Positions 7,257 through 14,745 of a DNA stretch of 23,949 bases are shown in pieces (position 1 is the stretch's first letter; each line of letters opens with the position of its first letter). Below the pieces are notes generated by a model, which worked only from the letters and a program-made list of their open reading frames with translations, was not told the DNA's origin and did no database searches. The DNA is taken from contig CAKQCV010000041.1 in assembly GCA_934217675.1 (NCBI GenBank), positions 1 to 23,949 on the forward strand. Direction: 5' to 3'. Source of the stretch: an uncultured Prevotella sp. GTDB taxonomy: Bacteria > Bacteroidota > Bacteroidia > Bacteroidales > Bacteroidaceae. The translations under genes and the position numbers were made by a program.

Positions 7257-9383
7257 ATGAAGATGAAAAATAAAACTAATTTCAATTTTCTTCCTTTGGG
7301 AAGATTAGGATTGGCTTCAGCTGCTTTGCTTCTCGTTGCCTCTCCTGTTAATGCTCAGAAGAACGGTATAACGGATACTCAGAAGAGTAAGTTTGCTGTG
7401 GTGTCATCAACACCTGTGAGTGCAGTAAAATGGACTGGTGGCTTTTGGGGCGAACGCTTTGGAGTATTCAGTGGAACATCAGTTCAGAGTATGTGGGAAA
7501 CATGGAAATCTGACAAAGGGCATGGATGGAATAACTTCCTTATCGCTGCTGGTGAGAAAAAAGGAAAACGCCACGGACCTCCATTCCATGACGGTGACAT
7601 GTATAAATGGCTTGAGGCTCTTACTGCAGTTTATGCTGTAAACAAAGACCCTGAAGTAGGAAAAATAATGGACCGTTTCATTGAGCTGATACAAAAATCA
7701 CAGCGTGCTGATGGATATTTGCACACTCCGGTAATCATTGCCGAGATGAACAAACAGCAGAATGCAAAGGAAGAGGCAAAGGAAAATGCTACGATAGGAA
7801 CAAAAGTTGGAACTGGAAAGGATGGTGCTTTTGGCAACCGCCTGAACTTTGAAACTTATAACCTTGGGCATCTTATAACTGCCGGTATTATGCACAAGCG
7901 TGCTACTGGCAAAACAACACTCTTCAACTGTGCGGTGAAAGCTGCCGACTTTTTGTATGATTTCTATAAGAGAGCATCAGATGAGTTGGCACGCAATGCA
8001 ATATGCCCCTCACACTATATGGCAATTGCTGAAATGTATCGTGAAACCGGAAATCCAAAATACTTGGAATTGTCTGAGAAGCTTATCGATATACGTGGAA
8101 AAGTTGAAAACGGAACTGACGACAATCAGGATAGAGTGCCGTTCCGCGAGCAGTACAATGCCATGGGGCATTCTGTACGTGCCAACTATCTTTATGCAGG
8201 CGTGGCAGATTTGTATCTTGAAAGCGGAGAACAACAACTAATGAAGAACTTAGAGTCGATATGGAACGATATAGTTACCAGAAAGATGTATATAACAGGG
8301 GCTTGTGGTGCTCTATATGATGGAACGTCACCTGATGGCACCGATTATACTCCGGATAATGTGCAGAAAGTTCATCAAAGCTATGGGCGCCCATATCAGT
8401 TGCCTCATTCAACTGCCCATAACGAGACTTGTGCAAACATCGGAAACCTGTTCTTCAATTGGCGAATGTTTTCTGCCACAGGCGAAGCTAAATACACAGA
8501 CATCGTGGAAAACTGTCTTTATAACAGTATTTTGTCAGGAATTAGTCTTGATGGAAAGAAATATTTCTATACAAATCCGATGCGCATATCAAAGGATTTG
8601 CCTTATAAACTGCGCTGGCCTAAAGAGCGCACTGAATATATAAGCTGTTTCTGTTGTCCGCCAAACACGTTGCGCACCTTGTGTGAAGCACAAGACTATG
8701 CTTACTCTATAGGACAGAAAGGTGAGATTTATGTAAACCTATATGGTGACAATACATTGAAAACAACTATAGATGGCATTGGCGAAATCGTTCTTTCTCA
8801 GAAAACAGACTATCCTTGGGATGGAAAGGTGAGCATCACTGTTGATAAACTAAAAGGAAAGAAAAACATTAAATTTAAATTGCGTGTTCCGGAGTGGTGT
8901 ACGGAAGGAGCTGAGGTTACTGTCAATGGTACAAAGAAACAAGTGCTTGATGATGAAGCTGGAAAGTATCTCATAGTTGAAGCTTTATGGAAAAAAGGTG
9001 ATGTGCTGACTATCGATATGCCTATGCGTACACGTCTTGTTGAAGCTAATCCTCTCGTAGAGGAGAGTCGCGGACAGGTTGCTGTTCAGCGTGGACCTAT
9101 TGTTTACTGTCTTGAGAGCACAGATCTTGGCGGATTGTCAATAGATGATATAGCCATTCCGCTCGATGCAAAGTTTACTCCTGTTGACATGACTATTGAC
9201 GGGAGCAAAATAAAGGCACTTGAGGGTGAGGTTATTAACAGAAACGAGGCTTCATGGAAAGGACAGCTATATCGTGAGGCAACAGCAAAGAAAAACATGG
9301 TTAAGGTTCGTCTTATCCCTTATTATGCTTGGGGAAACAGAGGAAAAAGTGAAATGACGGTTTGGATGCCGGTTGGACTTTAA
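7257..9383 (+). CDS. GH127/DUF1680-family glycoside hydrolase (beta-L-arabinofuranosidase-like)
   Basis: A 708-residue secreted enzyme with a signal peptide of about 34 residues ending VNAQ, an (alpha/alpha)6 barrel and C-terminal beta-sandwich domains. The zinc/cysteine site is intact: E390 and C392 in HNETCANIGN and C466-C467 in SCFCCPPN match Glu338, Cys340, Cys417 (nucleophile) and Cys418 of Bifidobacterium longum HypBA1. By ungapped spacing, the acid/base Glu322 of HypBA1 falls on Q374 (VHQSYGRPYQLP), so this branch may use another acid or act on another sugar. Characterised relatives release beta-L-arabinofuranose or, for BT1003 of B. theta, aceric acid from RG-II. It follows the DUF3826 gene by 7 bp. 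Related family GH146 cannot be excluded from sequence alone. Confidence 0.9.
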   Translation: MKMKNKTNFNFLPLGRLGLASAALLLVASPVNAQKNGITDTQKSKFAVVSSTPVSAVKWTGGFWGERFGVFSGTSVQSMWETWKSDKGHGWNNFLIAAGEKKGKRHGPPFHDGDMYKWLEALTAVYAVNKDPEVGKIMDRFIELIQKSQRADGYLHTPVIIAEMNKQQNAKEEAKENATIGTKVGTGKDGAFGNRLNFETYNLGHLITAGIMHKRATGKTTLFNCAVKAADFLYDFYKRASDELARNAICPSHYMAIAEMYRETGNPKYLELSEKLIDIRGKVENGTDDNQDRVPFREQYNAMGHSVRANYLYAGVADLYLESGEQQLMKNLESIWNDIVTRKMYITGACGALYDGTSPDGTDYTPDNVQKVHQSYGRPYQLPHSTAHNETCANIGNLFFNWRMFSATGEAKYTDIVENCLYNSILSGISLDGKKYFYTNPMRISKDLPYKLRWPKERTEYISCFCCPPNTLRTLCEAQDYAYSIGQKGEIYVNLYGDNTLKTTIDGIGEIVLSQKTDYPWDGKVSITVDKLKGKKNIKFKLRVPEWCTEGAEVTVNGTKKQVLDDEAGKYLIVEALWKKGDVLTIDMPMRTRLVEANPLVEESRGQVAVQRGPIVYCLESTDLGGLSIDDIAIPLDAKFTPVDMTIDGSKIKALEGEVINRNEASWKGQLYREATAKKNMVKVRLIPYYAWGNRGKSEMTVWMPVGL

Positions 9384-9400
9384 TTTTAGATTTTAAAACG

Positions 9401-9428
9401 TGCTCCCCTTCGAAAAGACAGGGGAGCA
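9401..9428. terminator. Hairpin between the GH127-family and beta-helix genes
   Basis: TGCTCCCCT (9401-9409) pairs perfectly with AGGGGAGCA (9420-9428) around a 10-nt loop, followed by an AT-rich run without a clean T-tract. It lies in the only gap over 40 bp among the secreted enzymes of the + strand run. It may be a leaky terminator or an mRNA-stabilising structure. Confidence 0.6.
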
Positions 9429-9449
9429 TATTATTATAATATGTATATT

Positions 9450-11201
9450 ATGAAGAAAATATCAGCTATAGTCTTGTTTACGGCACTTGCCGCAACTGCG
9501 TTTGCAACTGATATAGTGGTTAAACCTGGACCATATGCCATTGAGAATGCGTTGCAGCAGGCTCGCGAAGAGCGTAGACTGAATGGAGTAGAAGACGTTT
9601 GTATCAAATTGCAGTCAGGAACTTATCGCTTGAATCAGTCTATCGTTGTAAGACCTGAAGATAACGGAACCCGTATCATTGCAGAGGGTAAGGTGGTGAT
9701 TAACGGTGGAGTGAAAATTACAGGATGGAAGAAACAAGGCAACATGTATGTTGCCGATGTTCCAGAGTTTAATGGCAGACCATTGGAATTCCGACAGCTT
9801 TGGGTGAATGGAAAGAAAGCCGACAGGGCAAGAGACGTGGAGGATTTCGAGAAAATGTATCGTATACGCAGCATTGACAAAAAAAATGAGATTCTTTATG
9901 TACCAGCTGCTGCGGTAAGGAAAATACAGAATGCTAAGCATGCAGAGATGGTTATACACGAAATGTGGTGTGTGGCAAACCTAAGAGTGAAAAGCGTAAA
10001 GATACAAGGTGACAGTGCTGCCGTTACATTCCATCAGCCAGAAAGTCATATACACTTTATGCATCCATGGCCATCGCCAATGGTAAAAACTGACGGACAT
10101 AATTCGGCATTCTATCTGACTAACGACAAAGCTTTGCTTGATACTCCAGGAGAGTGGTATCTTGATGCCAAAGAGCAGAAAGTGTATTATATTCCGCGAA
10201 AGGGAGAGAACATGGCAAAGGCAGATGTTGAGGTTCCAGCTGTTGAAACTCTGATGAGGGTGGAGGGCACACCCGACAATCCTGTAAAAGATGTAAAATT
10301 CCAAGGGGTTACATTTAGTTATGCCACATGGATGCGTCCGTCTATAGCTGGTCATGCACCACTTCAAGCTGGAATGTATATGACTGAGGCTTATAAGTTG
10401 CGTCCAAAGATGATTCGCCCAAATGGCGATCATAAGCTTGACAATCAAGGATGGGTAGGCAGACCAGCTGCTGCAGTTACCGTGAGTTGTGCAGAGAATG
10501 TTGATTTTAATGGATGCACATTTGAGCATTGTGCTTCAACAGGAGTTGAATTCTACCAATATACAAAGGGTGGAAAGATTTCAAGATGTACTGTGCGCGA
10601 CATCGGCGGAAATGGTATTCTTGCAGGAGGTTTCGGACCTGAGGCGCATGAGGCTCATTTGCCTTACAACCCTTCCGACAGCAGGGTAATATGTACCGGA
10701 CTGACTATCGATAATAATCTGATTACAGATGTAACCAATGAGGATTGGGGATGTGTTGGTATTGGAGCCGGATTCGTGAGGGATATAAAAATATTGCATA
10801 ATGAGATAAGTGAGGTTTCATATACAGGAATCAGTATGGGATGGGGATGGAATCAACAGCCTTGTTCTATGGCAAACAATCTTGTTCAAGGAAATCTTAT
10901 CCATCATTATGCAAAGCATATGTATGACACTGCAGGAATATATACGCTTGGTTCACAGCCTCATTCGCTTATTGAAGGGAATGTGGTCAGAGACATATAT
11001 TCTCCGGGATATGCTCATGATCCAAACCATTGGTTCTATCTTTATACTGACGAGGGATCTTCGTGTATCACGGTTAAGAATAATTGGACACCAACGGAGA
11101 AATATCTGAAGAATGCTAACGGACCTTGTAACAATTGGGAGAATAACGGTCCAGCTGTAGCCGATAGCATCAAGGCGAAGGCAGGCATTGAATTAATGTA
11201 A
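9450..11201 (+). CDS. Secreted right-handed parallel beta-helix protein, GH141-like
   Basis: A protein of 583 residues from the ATG at 9450, preferred over the ATG at 9441 because it starts a clean signal peptide (MKKISAIVLFTALAATAFA). The N-terminal part has the LQSGTYRLNQSIVV and GGVKITGW pattern, followed by a REFRQLW-like VNGKKADRARD segment. This is typical of GH141 and related pectin-active beta-helix proteins. The middle and C-terminal thirds show parallel beta-helix rungs (VDFNGCTFEHC, GGKISRCTVRDIGGNGI, IKILHNEISEVSYTGISMGW). GH141 includes alpha-L-fucosidase (BT1002, RG-II) and xylanase activities. Its place directly after a GH127-family gene matches the BT1002/BT1003 pairing. The family assignment is by pattern, so a polysaccharide lyase or epimerase remains possible. 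Confidence 0.78.
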   Translation: MKKISAIVLFTALAATAFATDIVVKPGPYAIENALQQAREERRLNGVEDVCIKLQSGTYRLNQSIVVRPEDNGTRIIAEGKVVINGGVKITGWKKQGNMYVADVPEFNGRPLEFRQLWVNGKKADRARDVEDFEKMYRIRSIDKKNEILYVPAAAVRKIQNAKHAEMVIHEMWCVANLRVKSVKIQGDSAAVTFHQPESHIHFMHPWPSPMVKTDGHNSAFYLTNDKALLDTPGEWYLDAKEQKVYYIPRKGENMAKADVEVPAVETLMRVEGTPDNPVKDVKFQGVTFSYATWMRPSIAGHAPLQAGMYMTEAYKLRPKMIRPNGDHKLDNQGWVGRPAAAVTVSCAENVDFNGCTFEHCASTGVEFYQYTKGGKISRCTVRDIGGNGILAGGFGPEAHEAHLPYNPSDSRVICTGLTIDNNLITDVTNEDWGCVGIGAGFVRDIKILHNEISEVSYTGISMGWGWNQQPCSMANNLVQGNLIHHYAKHMYDTAGIYTLGSQPHSLIEGNVVRDIYSPGYAHDPNHWFYLYTDEGSSCITVKNNWTPTEKYLKNANGPCNNWENNGPAVADSIKAKAGIELM

Positions 11202-11204
11202 ACA

Positions 11205-11268
11205 ATAAATATTATGGTATGTTTATGACTCAGGCTGCTCCATACAGGGCATCTTGGGTCATATTTAT
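11205..11268. other. Imperfect long hairpin between beta-helix gene and YczE-like gene
   Basis: AATAAATAT near 11205 and TATGACTCA at 11224-11232 can pair with TGGGTCATA (11255-11263) and the ATATTTATT that overlaps it, around a GC-richer loop. No T-tract follows. It might be a processing or attenuation structure separating expression of the membrane-protein gene from the enzymes. Confidence 0.35.
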
Positions 11269-11276
11269 TATTTTGT

Positions 11277-12014
11277 ATGAGTAGGAAGGACAGGATTATT
11301 TCTTTTTTATGGCAGCATGTATTGCTGCTTATTTCACTTTTCATAATGACTATGGGAGTTGCTGTCTGTGTGCGCAGCATGCTTGGATCGAGTGTTATAT
11401 CAACATTGCCGTATGTTTTTGAAACGGCAGGAAAACTGAAACTTGGTGTGCCAGAGCTTACTATCGGACAGTATACTTATATTATGAATGCTATTCTTGT
11501 GGTGGGGCAGATTCTTGTGCTTCGAAGAAAATTCGAATTGGTACAGTTGTTTCAGCTGCTTGTAGGATTTGTCTTTGGTTCTTTGATAGATATTAATATG
11601 ATTATCACCCAATGGCTTATCCCTGCTTCACTTGCAGAGAAAATAGTTTCGCAAGTTATTGGCTGTACTGTATTGGGAATCGGAATAGCTCTTGAAGTGC
11701 GTTGTGGTTCTGTTACGATGCCTGGCGAAGGCTTTCCTGTAGCTGTCAGTGCTGTAACAGGGATTGATTTTCCTAAGGTGAAAATCGTTGTAGATACATT
11801 GTTGGTTGTTTTGGCAGTTGCTTTTTGCTATGTGTTTTTTGGTGCCTGGCAATGGTATATTGTTGGAATAGGAACATTGTTTGCTATGGTTTATGTTGGA
11901 ATGGTTGTTCGTATAGCAGGAAAGCATCTTGGCTGGTTTGACAGAATTCTTGCATATCGTCCAGGATTCAGACGATACGTTTATGGCTTGGCACGGTTGC
12001 TGTTTAAAAAGTAG
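11277..12014 (+). CDS. YczE/YitT-type integral membrane protein (DUF6198-like)
   Basis: A 245-residue protein with about six hydrophobic segments, near residues 10-32, 62-80, 88-112, 121-143, 165-190 and 192-212, and a basic C-terminal tail. The motifs GVAVCVRSMLGSSVISTLPYVF near the start and GSVTMPGEGFPVAVSAVTG in the middle are characteristic of the YczE/YyaS/YitT group, here the Bacteroidota branch DUF6198. No transport substrate is established for this group. It lies 75 bp after the beta-helix gene in the same direction, with a possible hairpin between, and is closed by a strong terminator. It may be the last gene of the enzyme operon or an independent unit. No own promoter was recognised. 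Confidence 0.85.
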   Translation: MSRKDRIISFLWQHVLLLISLFIMTMGVAVCVRSMLGSSVISTLPYVFETAGKLKLGVPELTIGQYTYIMNAILVVGQILVLRRKFELVQLFQLLVGFVFGSLIDINMIITQWLIPASLAEKIVSQVIGCTVLGIGIALEVRCGSVTMPGEGFPVAVSAVTGIDFPKVKIVVDTLLVVLAVAFCYVFFGAWQWYIVGIGTLFAMVYVGMVVRIAGKHLGWFDRILAYRPGFRRYVYGLARLLFKK

Positions 12015-12044
12015 ATGCTATGTTAAGACAAAGTAATATAATAA

Positions 12045-12083
12045 AAAATAGGAAGAAAACGAAATTCGTTTCCTTCCTATTTT
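12045..12083. terminator. Bidirectional terminator after YczE-like gene and of the opposing non-coding RNA
   Basis: AAAATAGGAAG (12045-12055) pairs with CTTCCTATTTT (12073-12083). An inner AAACGAA/TTCGTTT extension is separated by one A-C mismatch. The stem has T-rich tracts on both strands, so it can end the + strand operon at 12014 and a - strand transcript arriving from 12652. Confidence 0.88.
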
Positions 12084-12319
12084 GTTATATTGTTTTTTAT
12101 TTAACTCTATTTTGTTATCATCCTAATATTCGTCTCTGCTACCCACGAACCTGTTGCTGATAAAACAGCAAACAGGGGTGACTAACACAAATCAAACAAC
12201 TAACCTTTACCTAAATCTATTAAACTAACTTATCAATTAAAATCAAGTCATCAACGACTTAAAATGAAAACATTCTCTCAAACTTCAATTTCTATGACTA
12301 TCTCATAATAATCATCTTA

Positions 12320-12580
12320 TAATACCTATTTTCCTTTGTTATCCTTCTTTTACCTTTAATAAGGCTCTAAAACAATCTTTTCTTACCTAAATACCTATTT
12401 TTCGTTATCCCTAATCTTTGTTTACCTTCTAATACCTTTCTTTTTGTTATCCCTAATCTTTGTTTACCTTCTAATACCTTTTTGTTATCCCTAATCTTTA
12501 TTTACCTTCTAATACCTTTTCGTTATCCCTAATCTTTATTTACCTTCAGACATTAAATGTCATTTCGTTATCCTTAATCT
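12320..12580. repeat. Imperfect tandem repeats of about 38-45 bp
   Basis: On the + strand, GTTATCC[CT] begins at 12338, 12404, 12446, 12484, 12522 and 12567. The four best copies share GTTATCCCTAATCTTT, then TTTACCTTC, then TAATACCTTT. Steps between starts are 66, 42, 38, 38 and 45 bp. Copies differ by small indels in T-runs and by G/A changes. A further variant, GTTATCATCCTAAT, lies at 12114. Not a CRISPR: no constant spacer and repeat lengths. Confidence 0.85.
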
Positions 12581-12659
12581 TTAATCTTTACCTCTAATGA
12601 CTTTATCCTAATCCTTTTATTTAGGAATCTTCATCTTTGTCTTTTTCCTTTTGACAATG

Positions 12660-12690
12660 CAAAGGTACGCATTGTTTGCGCACACAACAA
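12660..12690 (-). promoter_or_regulatory. Near-consensus Bacteroidota promoter for the non-coding RNA
   Basis: On the - strand TTG (12690-12688), 20 nt, then TACCTTTG (12667-12660): an exact match to the TAnnTTTG -7 box with ideal spacing to a -33 TTG. Predicted transcription start is about 12652. The spacer contains a 15-bp sequence repeated at about 12750. Confidence 0.7.
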
Positions 12691-12886
12691 GTAAAAACAT
12701 GCTTTTTTATATGTTTTATAACATAAATTGATATAAGTCAAGTGAAAACGTTTGCGAACACAGCGCATTCCTGCAATAGTTGTCGTTGGCTTCTTTTCCG
12801 CAGGGCAAAATGCTTTAGAAGTCATCTATTGTCATCGTAATTTGCGGTGATATGTAGAAGAAGACAACCGAATTACTTACTGTAAA
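12691..12886. other. Non-coding gap between the ncRNA promoter and the XRE gene
   Basis: No convincing gene on either strand. It holds a second copy of the GTTTGCG-ACACA sequence near 12750 and small AT palindromes such as TATGTT/AACATA near 12712-12727. A 64-codon - strand frame here overlaps the promoter and lacks any recognisable domain. Confidence 0.5.
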
Positions 12887-13180
12887 TTATCGATCAACAT
12901 CCATTAGCTTCGATTTTGCAGTTTCAATGGCAGTAAGTTTTAATTCATCCTCACCATCCAAATCGCTTAGAATTTTGTCAGCAAGCCAAAGGGTGAGCAT
13001 TTCCTTTTCGTCTACTTTGAAGTATGTTGCCATTTGAATTACTTGGTTTCTCTTTGCTCGTCTGTCACCACGTTCTATCTTGCTAAACATGGGTGTGTCT
13101 ATTTCCAAGTATGCAGCCACTTGGCGTTGCAATATTCCTTGTTCGTCTCTAAGAGACCTTATTTTGTTTCCTAATAGCAT
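12887..13180 (-). CDS. XRE-family helix-turn-helix transcriptional regulator
   Basis: A 97-residue DNA-binding protein. An HTH_3 domain occupies about residues 3-58 (GNKIRSLRDEQGILQRQVAAYLEIDTPMFSKIERGDRRAKRNQVIQMATYFKVDEKEML). An acidic helical tail follows (LWLADKILSDLDGEDELKLTAIETAKSKL). The DTPMFSKIERGDRRAKR stretch is typical of the small Bacteroidota regulators often found next to DNA methyltransferase or restriction genes, where they act like controller proteins. No such partner is visible here, so it is an orphan. An inverted repeat 30 bp upstream (13210-13230) may be its autoregulatory operator. It is encoded on the same strand as the MATE gene, 108 bp downstream of it. Confidence 0.9.
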   Translation of the reverse strand: MLLGNKIRSLRDEQGILQRQVAAYLEIDTPMFSKIERGDRRAKRNQVIQMATYFKVDEKEMLTLWLADKILSDLDGEDELKLTAIETAKSKLMDVDR

Positions 13181-13209
13181 ACTCTATATATTTTAAGTTC
13201 AACTAAATC

Positions 13210-13259
13210 GATTATATTTTCGATATAATCCGCTATAAATAGTAGTTTTCACTATAAAT
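13210..13259 (-). promoter_or_regulatory. Candidate operator of the XRE gene: inverted repeat plus direct repeats
   Basis: GATTATAT (13210-13217) and ATATAATC (13223-13230) form a perfect 8-bp inverted repeat with a 5-bp centre. Two direct copies of CTATAAAT follow at 13233-13240 and 13252-13259, 19 bp apart, i.e. about two helical turns. This is the usual location for XRE autoregulation. Confidence 0.4.
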
Positions 13260-13288
13260 TATTGCTCAGAGGTTAGATAAAAACATTT

Positions 13289-14716
13289 TTATTCATTAGC
13301 TGTGGCATGTTTGTACATCCATTTCCCTCGGTAAATTCTGATGAGGAAGATGGCGCCACGGAAGATAAGCTCCGTTGCCATGGCAAACCACACACCTGCA
13401 AGACCGTATTTTGGAGCAAGATATGCTGCAAGCGAAAGGCGGATGAGCCACATGCTGCCAAAGTTCATCACCGATGGAATCTTTGTGTCGCCAGCACCTA
13501 TGCAGATGCAGTTGCCCACGATGGCGGCGGCAAACATAGGTTCGGCGAATGCCTCAATGCGTAGGGCACCGATACCAAGGATACGTATTTCGTTTACAGG
13601 AGTCATTACACCAATCATTTGCGGTGCGAAAACATACATCACTGTTCCCATAACTGCCATTATAACCATGCCGAGGGCGATTGTCATGTATGCAAATCGC
13701 TTTGTCAGGTCGCGACGGTTAGCACCGATACTCTGTCCGATAAGCGTTGTTGCAGCTTCACCTATGCCGTATCCAGGCATATAGCAGAGACTCTCTGCCG
13801 TGATGGCAAAAGTGTTGGCTGCAATTGCGAAGTTGCCGAGAGGGGCAACAATCATAGTGCTCACAATTTGTGCGCCACTCATTAGAATATACTGCAGTGC
13901 CATTGGGCTGCTGATGCGCAATGCGCTGAGCATAAAGTCGCCACATGGGCGCCAAATCCATTTTTCACCTTTCAGTGATATCATCGGGGCATGTCGGGCT
14001 GCAATCCAGATAAGGGCGACACCTGTGATGAGAAATGCCACCGCTGTGCCGAGGGCGGCACCTGGCAGTCCCATGTTAAGTCCTGGTATATGTATGTTCA
14101 TACCCAGGATATTGACATATCTCGATGGGAAAATGGCAATGAAATTGAAAATCACATCAAGAATGCACATTGCTATGCTCATCATGCTTGGCACCTTCAT
14201 GTTGCCGGAACTCTTGAGCATTGCAGATGCCATCATACCTATCATATATATAGGTAGAGAGGAGCAATATATAATAAAATAACTTGTAGCCAGTGGTGCA
14301 ATGTCGGCACCTCCACCAAGCCAATACGGCAATGGTTTAGCAATGCAAACACACAATGTGGTGAGGACGAATGCCATAGCTGCAAGAGTCATTAATCCAA
14401 GTCTGAACACCTGTCGTGTTTTTCGCATGTCGTTAGCTCCGATAAAGTGGGCTGCCTGGACGGAAAATCCCATTATCGTTGCGTTTGCGATACCTCCGAA
14501 GAGCCAGGTTGTAGACTCGATAAGTCCGATAGCTGCCGATGCTTTTGCACCGAGCGAACCTACCATTGAGGCATCAATATAGAACATAAGAATAGATGAC
14601 AGTTGCGAGAGGATAGATGGGATACTGAGTTGAACGATAAGTTGCAGTTTCTCTCTATCAGTCATCGACTTGCCGTTTCGTATCTTTGCCAGAAGTTTGT
14701 TCTCTTTCTGTGCCAT
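13289..14716 (-). CDS. MATE family efflux transporter
   Basis: A 475-residue inner-membrane antiporter of the multidrug and toxic compound extrusion family. There are about twelve membrane helices in two homologous bundles (residues about 25-235 and 255-465). The N-terminal signature LQLIVQLSIPSILSQLSSILMFYIDASMVGSLGAKASAAIGL is typical, and the second half carries the matching GEAATTLIGQSIGANRRD. It probably couples Na+ or H+ entry to export of cationic or amphiphilic compounds; the substrate cannot be read. The EamA permease gene ends 29 bp upstream on the same strand, so the two form an operon. The ATG at 14716 is the only sensible start. A weak AT-only palindrome (13277-13292) overlaps the stop. 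Confidence 0.96.
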   Translation of the reverse strand: MAQKENKLLAKIRNGKSMTDREKLQLIVQLSIPSILSQLSSILMFYIDASMVGSLGAKASAAIGLIESTTWLFGGIANATIMGFSVQAAHFIGANDMRKTRQVFRLGLMTLAAMAFVLTTLCVCIAKPLPYWLGGGADIAPLATSYFIIYCSSLPIYMIGMMASAMLKSSGNMKVPSMMSIAMCILDVIFNFIAIFPSRYVNILGMNIHIPGLNMGLPGAALGTAVAFLITGVALIWIAARHAPMISLKGEKWIWRPCGDFMLSALRISSPMALQYILMSGAQIVSTMIVAPLGNFAIAANTFAITAESLCYMPGYGIGEAATTLIGQSIGANRRDLTKRFAYMTIALGMVIMAVMGTVMYVFAPQMIGVMTPVNEIRILGIGALRIEAFAEPMFAAAIVGNCICIGAGDTKIPSVMNFGSMWLIRLSLAAYLAPKYGLAGVWFAMATELIFRGAIFLIRIYRGKWMYKHATANE

Positions 14717-14745
14717 GTCGTTGTTTATTGTAAAATATGCTAATA

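Larger units (their letters stand above)
12045..12652 (-). ncRNA. Candidate ~600-nt repeat-containing non-coding RNA
   Basis: An interval with no long ORF on either strand, but with a near-consensus - strand promoter at its right end (12690-12660) and a strong terminator at its left. The - strand is purine-rich; every ATG checked is followed by a stop within about six codons (for example MKIPK, MTFNV, MSEGK, MIIMR, MFSF). The 5' half holds tandem units with the motif RGGATAAC. The 3' half holds a hairpin in which CCTGTTGCTG (12150-12159) pairs with CAGCAAACAGG (12166-12176), closed by ACCC/GGGT. I do not recognise it as RNase P, tmRNA, 6S or SRP RNA. A regulatory or protein-binding RNA is inferred; a decayed coding region is the alternative. 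Confidence 0.5.

Noticed and set aside
9441..9449. ATG at 9441 as the start of the beta-helix gene
   Set aside because: The ATG at 9450 directly begins a standard Lys-rich signal peptide; the three extra residues add nothing.
12320..12580. Repeats considered as a CRISPR array
   Set aside because: Repeat and spacing lengths vary (38-66 bp), the repeats are nearly contiguous rather than separated by unique spacers, and no cas gene is near.
12631..12825. A 64-codon frame on the - strand between the XRE gene and the repeat region
   Set aside because: It has no recognisable domain, is rich in Cys/Arg/Thr in an unstructured way, and runs through the strong TTG-N20-TACCTTTG promoter, so it is more likely chance.
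13277..13292. AT-only palindrome over the MATE stop codon as a terminator
   Set aside because: The stem has only A-T pairs with a 2-nt centre, which would be too unstable to terminate transcription.
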